Part shown: positions 6,639 to 10,494 of the stretch, in pieces
Layout: the number at the start of each line of letters is the position of its first letter
Numbering within the stretch: the stretch's first letter is position 1
NCBI GenBank assembly: GCA_903849835.1
Contig: CAINKA010000116.1
Span: 1-10,494 of the forward strand
Direction of reading: 5' to 3'
DNA length: 10,494 bases
Origin: an uncultured Alphaproteobacteria bacterium
Lineage (GTDB): Bacteria > Pseudomonadota > Alphaproteobacteria > Rickettsiales > UBA1997
Made by a program: the position numbers and the translations under genes
The notes under the pieces: generated by a model
Seen by the model: the letters and a program-made list of their open reading frames with translations, nothing else
What the model was told of the DNA's origin: nothing
The model's database searches: none

Positions 6639-7568
6639 TTAAAATTTTCCCTGATAAATCTGAATGATATTTTCGAGCATCTTCAACGCTTCTTCGCGCG
6701 GTCTTTGGAAGGTGTTACGACCAATGATGGAGCCATTCGCGCCACCTTTGTAAATCTCACGGATTTCGTTGTAAATTTCAGTTTCACCTTTTGCACTGCC
6801 ACCAGAAAAAACTACGATTCTGCGATTGTTGAATGTCGCTTTCATCACATGCGCGATGCGCTCTTCCAAGGTTGCAATTTTGATTTGAACTTTTTCGTAA
6901 ACCTTAATCGCTTCAAGATTTTCAAGCGCTTGAGTTGGCGGTTTTACTTTGATAATGTGAGCGCCGAGAAGTGCAGCCATGTGGGCAGCGTAAGCGCAAA
7001 TATCGACAGCAGTTTCGCCGATTTTTGAAAGATCGCCGCCACGAGGATAAGACCAAATGACAGTCGCCAAACCCACTGATTTCGCTTCTTCCGACATTTC
7101 ACGAATTTCTTCAAACATGTCGAAAGCGGCGTCGGATCCGGGATAAATTGTGAAGCCAATTGCAGAACAGCCCAAACGCAAAGCATCATTCACTGAACCT
7201 GTTGTAGCCTGATGTGGCGCGGTTCCACCATTGTGCAAAGAGTTGGAAGAATTAACTTTTAGGATTGTTGGAATGGCTCCGGCAAAAGTGTCAGCTCCCG
7301 CTTCAATCATGCCAAGCGGCGCGGCGTAAGCGTTCAAGCCCGCATCAATCGCGAGTTGGAAATGGTAATGCGGATCGTAAGCGTCGGGATTTACGGCAAA
7401 ACTTCTGTCTGGTCCGTGCTCAAAACCTTGATCGACAGGAAGGATCACAACCTTGCCAGTGCCGCCCAATTTTCCATGCATTAAAATTCTGGCCAAATTG
7501 GTCTTGGTGCCAGCATTGTCGCTTTCGTAGCAGGATAGAATTTTTTTAACTTTCGGAGAAATTTTCAT
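6639..7568 (-). CDS. fbaB: class I fructose-bisphosphate aldolase (FbaB/DhnA type)
   Basis: 309 aa. It interconverts fructose 1,6-bisphosphate with glyceraldehyde 3-phosphate and dihydroxyacetone phosphate through a Schiff base in the cytoplasm. VILPVDQGFEHGP (41-53) matches the substrate-site start of the DhnA/archaeal-type family. IIKVKPP (205-211) contains the candidate Schiff-base lysine, Lys207 or Lys209. FSGGSAKG (254-261) and GANGSIIGRNTFQR (276-289) form the phosphate-binding end of the barrel. Length and motif order are normal and nothing is inserted. The ATG at 7568 is followed directly by the typical KISPKV start. The stop codon is 4 nt from the ATPase GTG start, but a functional link between the two is not obvious. 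No strong ribosome binding site is seen upstream. Confidence 0.93.
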   Translation of the reverse strand: MKISPKVKKILSCYESDNAGTKTNLARILMHGKLGGTGKVVILPVDQGFEHGPDRSFAVNPDAYDPHYHFQLAIDAGLNAYAAPLGMIEAGADTFAGAIPTILKVNSSNSLHNGGTAPHQATTGSVNDALRLGCSAIGFTIYPGSDAAFDMFEEIREMSEEAKSVGLATVIWSYPRGGDLSKIGETAVDICAYAAHMAALLGAHIIKVKPPTQALENLEAIKVYEKVQIKIATLEERIAHVMKATFNNRRIVVFSGGSAKGETEIYNEIREIYKGGANGSIIGRNTFQRPREEALKMLENIIQIYQGKF

Positions 7569-7660
7569 GCGTTTTTAGGAATTTATTTGGAGAGAAAAAA
7601 ATTAGGAAAACTGAGAAAAAATGAGGAAAAAACCGATTGATCAAAATTACAAAAACTCGA

Positions 7661-7735
7661 TGTCATGCTGAGCTTGTCGAAGCATGATTCTAGGCACCGA
7701 GACCTGAATCATGCTTCGACAGGCTCAGCATGACA
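7661..7735. repeat. complete palindromic interspersed repeat upstream of modB
   Basis: Left arm 7661-7690 and right arm 7706-7735 are 30-nt inverted repeats with 29 of 30 positions complementary around a 15-nt loop. This is the best-preserved copy of the family also seen at 1-44 and 1854-1926. It lies between the divergent fbaB and modB starts, a 214-bp space otherwise holding only AT-rich sequence in which I see no convincing promoter. Confidence 0.95.
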
Positions 7736-7762
7736 TTGAAGCAAGGCTCAGCATGACATTGA
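7721..7762. repeat. 23-bp tandem duplication of the palindrome's right end
   Basis: The 19-nt sequence AGGCTCAGCATGACATTGA occurs at 7721-7739 and again at 7744-7762, a period of 23 nt. The second copy lies outside the hairpin and just before modB, so the right end of the element appears to have been duplicated after or during insertion. Confidence 0.9.
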
Positions 7763-7782
7763 GAAAAAATTTAAAACCAAAA

Positions 7783-8439
7783 ATGCCCCTAACCCCCATC
7801 CCCCTCTCCCTCTCCCTCGCCTTCATCACCACCACAATCCTCCTCATCCTCGGCACGCCGCTGGCTTGGTTTCTTTCCCAAAGGCGAGGCAAAATAAAAT
7901 CTTTGATCGAAGCCGTCATCATGCTGCCACTAGTTTTGCCGCCGACAATTATCGGATTTTATTTGCTGATTTTACTTTCACCTTCAAGCGCGATCGGAAA
8001 ATTCTGGCACTCTCTCACCGGCCAGTCTCTAAGCTTCAGCTTCACTGGCCTCGTCATCGGCTCGGTGATTTATTCTCTGCCTTTCGTCGTCAAGCCAATC
8101 CAAAATAGTTTTGAATCGATCGAAAAACATTGGCTCGAAATTGCTGCCACATTGCGCGCATCGAAGCGCGATCGCTTTCTCTCGATAGTTTTTCCGCTAG
8201 CAAAAAGCGGATTTATTTCCGCCGCTTTGCTCGGCTTCACCCACACGCTAGGCGAGTTCGGAGTAGTGCTGATGATGGGCGGTAACATCCCCGGCAAAAC
8301 TCAAACCGTCTCCATCGCCATCTACGACTACGTCGAAACTATGAAATATGGCGAGGCACATTTTCTATCTTTGGTGCTGTTAATTTTTTCTTTTTCAGCT
8401 TTGGCGATTTTATTTTTTTACGGCGGGAAAAAATCATGA
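7783..8439 (+). CDS. modB: molybdate-type ABC transporter permease
   Basis: 218 aa from the ATG at 7783. An in-frame ATG at 7711 exists, but the 24 extra codons are mostly palindromic-repeat sequence, so the shorter form, which begins like a normal ModB, is preferred. It is an inner-membrane channel subunit with several hydrophobic segments (residues about 6-25, 42-62, 85-105, 145-170, 190-213). The cytoplasmic coupling loop reads EIAATLRASKRDRF...FPL, with Arg where the EAA motif usually has Gly. HTLGEFGVVLMMGGNIPGKTQT followed by IYDYVE is the characteristic ModB stretch. Molybdate is the likely substrate, with tungstate or sulfate possible. It overlaps modC by ATGA. No binding-protein gene is in the window. 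Confidence 0.88.
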   Translation: MPLTPIPLSLSLAFITTTILLILGTPLAWFLSQRRGKIKSLIEAVIMLPLVLPPTIIGFYLLILLSPSSAIGKFWHSLTGQSLSFSFTGLVIGSVIYSLPFVVKPIQNSFESIEKHWLEIAATLRASKRDRFLSIVFPLAKSGFISAALLGFTHTLGEFGVVLMMGGNIPGKTQTVSIAIYDYVETMKYGEAHFLSLVLLIFSFSALAILFFYGGKKS

Positions 8440-9113
8440 CAGAAATTTCAGCGCAGTTTTTGCTGCAGAAAGAAGATTTTATTTTGGATGTAAATTTCAA
8501 AATTCCGGCGCCACAAATCACAATTATTTACGGACAGTCGGGCAGCGGAAAAACAACTTTGCTGCGCTGCATCGCTGGACTCGAACAGGCCGAGAAAGCG
8601 GAACTGACGGTCAATGGCGAGGTATGGCAAGATTCCGCAAAAAATATTTTCCTCCCAACTCACTTGCGAAAAATTGGCTATGTCTCGCAAAAAAATAGTT
8701 TGTTTCCGCATCTCAGCGTCGAAGAAAATTTATTTTTCGGCTTCAAGCGCATCGCAAAAAATCAGCAAAAAATTGATCCAAAAAAAATCATCGCGGCGCT
8801 GAAAATAGAAAATCTGCTGTCGCGTAAAACCGACAAATTATCTGGCGGCGAAACCCAAAAAATCGCCATCGCCCGCAGCCTTTTAACTTCCCCAGAAATT
8901 TTATTGATGGATGAGCCCGTGTCTGCTTTAGACGACAACAACAAAAAAGAAATCCTCGACTGCATCAAAAATCTTCACCAACAACTAGCGCTGCCAATCC
9001 TTTACGTGAGCCACTCCAAGGAGGAGACGAAATATTTGGCAGAGGGATTTGCGGGAAAATTTATTTTCTTGGAGAATGGAAGAATTACAGATTTTAATTC
9101 AAACAGAATTTGA
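8436..9113 (+). CDS. modC: molybdate-type ABC transporter ATPase, short form
   Basis: 225 aa. The ATPase subunit partners ModB at the membrane. Walker A GQSGSGKT is at residues 33-40, the Q-loop at YVSQKNSLFPHLSVEENL, the signature LSGGE, then Walker B LLMDEPVSALDD and H-loop VSHS. YVSQ...LFPHLSVEENL is typical of ModC. The protein ends after the nucleotide-binding domain, so the C-terminal TOBE/Mop molybdate-binding domain of full-length ModC (about 350 aa) is absent. The open frame ends cleanly with no matching sequence beyond, suggesting a genuinely short form rather than a recent frameshift. The start overlaps the modB stop by 4 nt, with GGCGGG about 7 nt upstream as a ribosome binding site. 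Confidence 0.85.
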   Translation: MTEISAQFLLQKEDFILDVNFKIPAPQITIIYGQSGSGKTTLLRCIAGLEQAEKAELTVNGEVWQDSAKNIFLPTHLRKIGYVSQKNSLFPHLSVEENLFFGFKRIAKNQQKIDPKKIIAALKIENLLSRKTDKLSGGETQKIAIARSLLTSPEILLMDEPVSALDDNNKKEILDCIKNLHQQLALPILYVSHSKEETKYLAEGFAGKFIFLENGRITDFNSNRI

Positions 9114-9138
9114 CTCTTAGTTCTTCACAAACTTAATT
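9110..9138 (+). promoter_or_regulatory. possible promoter for the toxin-antitoxin pair
   Basis: TTGACT (9110-9115) and TTAATT (9133-9138) are separated by 17 nt, a reasonable sigma-70 spacing. The -10 match is weak. The operator-like palindrome at 9138-9155 would sit directly downstream. Confidence 0.3.
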
Positions 9139-9155
9139 GTCTTCTATAGGAGACA
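9138..9155. promoter_or_regulatory. operator-like palindrome upstream of the toxin gene
   Basis: TGTCTTCTATAGGAGACA is an 18-bp palindrome with one mismatched pair. It lies 22 nt before the toxin start. HigA-type antitoxins commonly repress their own promoter by binding such inverted repeats, so this is a candidate autoregulatory site. The AGGAGA within it is too far from the GTG (24 nt) to be a normal ribosome binding site. Confidence 0.5.
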
Positions 9156-9177
9156 CCAGCAATAAACTCAACACCAC

Positions 9178-9504
9178 GTGAAAATTTTATTCTACCAAGA
9201 CCAGAAAGGTCGCGACCCATTCAGCAATTGGCTTCTAAAACTTAAAGATCGGCAAACAGAATTCAGAATTCGCGATCGAATTGATCGCATCGAAGAATAC
9301 GGATTTTTGGGTGATTGGAAACAGATTGATGAAAAAATATGTGAATTACGCTTTCACTTTGGCTCGGGTTATCGGGTGTATTTTTCTATTTTAGACTCCC
9401 AAACAATTTTAATTCTTTGCGGGGGAGACAAGTCATCGCAAAGCAAAGACATCAACAAAGCCAAACAACATTTAGAGGATTACCAAAATGACAGTCAGAA
9501 TTAA
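9178..9504 (+). CDS. RelE/ParE-superfamily toxin (HigB-like, addiction module killer protein)
   Basis: 108 aa from a GTG start at 9178. There is no alternative, since an in-frame stop lies at 9163. The protein has the layout of the short HigB-like toxins of the addiction-module killer family: GRDPFSNWLLKLKD near residues 11-24, an Arg-rich helix RIRDRIDRIEEYGFLGDWK, then ELRFHFGSGYRVYF and the strand ILILCGGDKSSQSKDI. Relatives of this superfamily are ribosome-dependent mRNA interferases that stop translation when the antitoxin is lost. The activity of this particular branch is inferred. It overlaps the antitoxin gene by 17 nt, with toxin first as in higBA systems. All conserved segments are present, so it appears functional. 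Confidence 0.88.
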   Translation: MKILFYQDQKGRDPFSNWLLKLKDRQTEFRIRDRIDRIEEYGFLGDWKQIDEKICELRFHFGSGYRVYFSILDSQTILILCGGDKSSQSKDINKAKQHLEDYQNDSQN

Positions 9505-9865
9505 AAACGACATTAGCGGTGTAAAATTCGCTAAAATAAACCACGCAAAACTCGCCACCTATCGCAATGCGCGCGAGGCTTTTCTCGAAAAATTATCCCG
9601 CAGCAAAAAAAACCGCGACCTCTATTTGAAAGTCGCCATTGAAGATTTTGAGCAAGAAAAAAATCTGCCGGCATTTTTGTTGGCACTGCGAAATATCGTC
9701 ACTGCTGGTGGCGGCGTGCAAGACCTCGCCCAAAAATTAAAATTAAATCGCCAAACAATTTACAAAGCTCTCTCCCCCAAGGGCAATCCGTCTTTTGCTT
9801 TGGTTGACGTGATTATTAATGCGTTGGGGATGCGGTTGGCAGTAAGGGCAAGAAAATATTCTTAG
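9488..9865 (+). CDS. HigA-like antitoxin with helix-turn-helix
   Basis: 125 aa. Cognate antitoxin of the preceding toxin and probable repressor of the pair. The C-terminal part GVQDLAQKLKLNRQTIYKAL (76-95) is a helix-turn-helix, followed by SPKGNPSFALVDVIINALGM, the conserved end of the addiction-module antidote family. The middle section with YLKVAIEDFEQ and LPAFLLALRNIV also fits that family. The N-terminal 40 residues are longer than in compact members and rich in basic residues. An AGAGGA ribosome binding site (9474-9479) sits 8 nt before the ATG, inside the toxin gene, so the start is well supported. After the stop there is only AT-rich non-coding sequence until the inverted-repeat block. 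Confidence 0.88.
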   Translation: MTVRIKNDISGVKFAKINHAKLATYRNAREAFLEKLSRSKKNRDLYLKVAIEDFEQEKNLPAFLLALRNIVTAGGGVQDLAQKLKLNRQTIYKALSPKGNPSFALVDVIINALGMRLAVRARKYS

Positions 9866-10081
9866 AACCGCGCTAAGTCTTTACCAATCTCAGGTTTCAA
9901 GTTTGTCATCTTCGAAAAAGTTGGAATTCAGAATGCTTAGTTAACACTGAGTCAACACCTTCACGAGGGAGGTTATTTTCTGAGAGAATTTTACTAAAAA
10001 AAATTATTTATTAGATTTTGTTACAGAAAACCAAATTCTTCCATCGACCATTGATCAAGTTTTGGAAAAATTTAAAAAAAT
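9866..10081. other. non-coding AT-rich gap after the antitoxin gene
   Basis: I see no convincing gene here. The left inverted repeat of the following block begins at 9957. Just before it, GTTAACAC and GTCAACAC form an imperfect direct repeat (about 9940-9958). A stop-free stretch from 9984 to about 10101 reads ENFTKKNYLLDFV...KICRKHKS but has no good start codon, and may be a remnant. Confidence 0.5.
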
Positions 10082-10407
10082 ATGCCGCAAACACAAATCT
10101 TAAAAAGATTGATAGAAGAATTCTTAAAAGAATTATCCAATGATTACGGTTTTTTATTTTTTTCAATGCAGGGCTTGAGCTTTCTATCTGAAAGAGGGAT
10201 GAATGGTAAAAAATTTTCTGATGTACCATCTTTTACCTTAGCCGAAGGGCATCCAAATAATCAAAATTCAGCCATACTGTATCACGAAACTGGCAAGATA
10301 ATTCATGACAATATCTGCAATAAATATCCCAGCCGTATGATGCGTTATTTTATCCCAGATCCGTCATTAGAAAAAAATTCCCTCACAAAACTACCTCTCG
10401 TGAAGGT
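9957..10407. mobile_element. possible small transposon-like block with ~40-bp imperfect terminal inverted repeats
   Basis: ACCTTCACGAG at 9957-9967 is exactly inverted at 10397-10407. The match continues inward to about 9997 and 10366 through AGGT, TTTT, TGAG, GAATTTT and CTAA, with about five mismatches and two 2-nt gaps. The block is about 450 bp and more AT-rich than its surroundings. A possible TCAA flank is present at 9952-9955 and 10408-10411, but it is offset by one base on the left. No transposase is recognisable, so it would be a non-autonomous element if mobile. Confidence 0.5.
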
Positions 10408-10441
10408 TCAAAAATCGAGCTGTAAAACACTGGATTTGTGA
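10082..10441 (+). CDS. hypothetical protein, 119 aa, not recognised
   Basis: I do not recognise this protein. It begins MPQTQILKRLIEEFLKELSN, a likely amphipathic helix, followed by a hydrophobic aromatic stretch YGFLFFSMQGLSFL. The middle is polar with no clear motif, and the end reads FIPDPSLEKNSLTKLPLVKV. There are two nearby cysteines (Cys78 region and near the end) but no metal-site pattern. It lies almost wholly inside the inverted-repeat block, and its last codons run through the right inverted repeat, which would be unusual for a selected C-terminus. A stop-free segment in another frame just upstream (9984-10101) hints at a broken longer gene. No good ribosome binding site precedes the ATG. 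It may be a remnant or a chance ORF. Confidence 0.35.
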   Translation: MPQTQILKRLIEEFLKELSNDYGFLFFSMQGLSFLSERGMNGKKFSDVPSFTLAEGHPNNQNSAILYHETGKIIHDNICNKYPSRMMRYFIPDPSLEKNSLTKLPLVKVQKSSCKTLDL

Positions 10442-10494
10442 AGGATGAAGACCTCTCCCACAACCCATTCACCCATTCCCTTCGTTTCAGCGCC

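Noticed and set aside
7711..7782. Longer ModB start at 7711
   Set aside because: The extra 24 residues (MLRQAQHDIEARLSM...) are translated repeat sequence, and the ATG at 7783 gives a normal ModB N-terminus.
9941..9994. Peptide LHEGGYFLREFY in the left inverted repeat resembling the HPEGGYFRETYRS motif of DUF985 cupins
   Set aside because: Only about 17 codons between stops, no supporting sequence around it, and the match falls inside the inverted repeat; too short to claim a cupin remnant.
10380..10494. Stop-free minus-strand frames at the right edge (for example one ending SSIFEPSREVVL)
   Set aside because: Fewer than 40 codons are visible, with no recognisable motif; the window ends before it can be judged.
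1..10494. tRNA, rRNA, riboswitch or phage attachment site
   Set aside because: No cloverleaf, conserved rRNA segment, riboswitch core or integrase with a matching repeat was seen; the folded sequences found all belong to the repeat families.

Overview
The window looks like a chromosomal segment of an AT-leaning alphaproteobacterium, possibly from a lineage rich in Rickettsia-type palindromic repeats. This is inferred from how closely the HisN-type histidinol-phosphatase, class I (FbaB/DhnA) aldolase, U32 protein and YejF-like double ATPase resemble, from memory, alphaproteobacterial forms. No rRNA or tRNA gene is visible to anchor the taxonomy.

Layout: a plus-strand hisN-like gene (122-907) converges on, and overlaps by 11 bp, a long minus-strand series. 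Read in its own direction, that series is fbaB-type aldolase (7568-6639), double ABC ATPase (6634-4988), peptidase U32 family protein (4937-3309), then after a repeat-filled gap cytidylate kinase (3148-2522) and purH (2519-897). The cmk-purH gap is 2 nt and the aldolase-ATPase gap 4 nt, so at least these pairs are probably co-transcribed. From about 7780 the plus strand carries modB-modC (4-nt overlap, no modA seen) and then a HigBA-type toxin-antitoxin pair (toxin first, 17-nt overlap). The last 500 bp hold an AT-rich block bounded by roughly 40-bp imperfect inverted repeats, with one unrecognised 119-aa ORF inside.

The most striking property is the density of small interspersed repeats, of at least five kinds. 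They are: (1) a ~75-bp palindrome with a TGAGCTTGTCGAAG-type core (start of window, inside purH, upstream of modB); (2) paired GGACGGGGTT/AACCCCGTCC hairpins (U32-cmk gap and inside the ATPase gene); (3) a 54-bp TGTAGGGGC...GCCCCTACA element with two inner hairpins (at the ATPase start); (4) a ~148-bp element bounded by ACCTCCTTT/AAAGGAGGT-like hairpins (inside the second ATPase domain); (5) heptamer arrays of TCTTAAA or CGTAAGT. Several lie inside open reading frames without breaking them. The ATPase gene alone carries five repeat-derived segments, and purH carries one in a linker between catalytic regions.

Functionally the window is mostly housekeeping metabolism (histidine and purine synthesis, CMP kinase, glycolysis/gluconeogenesis, probable RNA modification) plus transport and a toxin-antitoxin module. 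I found no convincing new enzymatic system. The part worth following up is the repeat invasion of coding sequence and the short inverted-repeat-bounded block at the right end.
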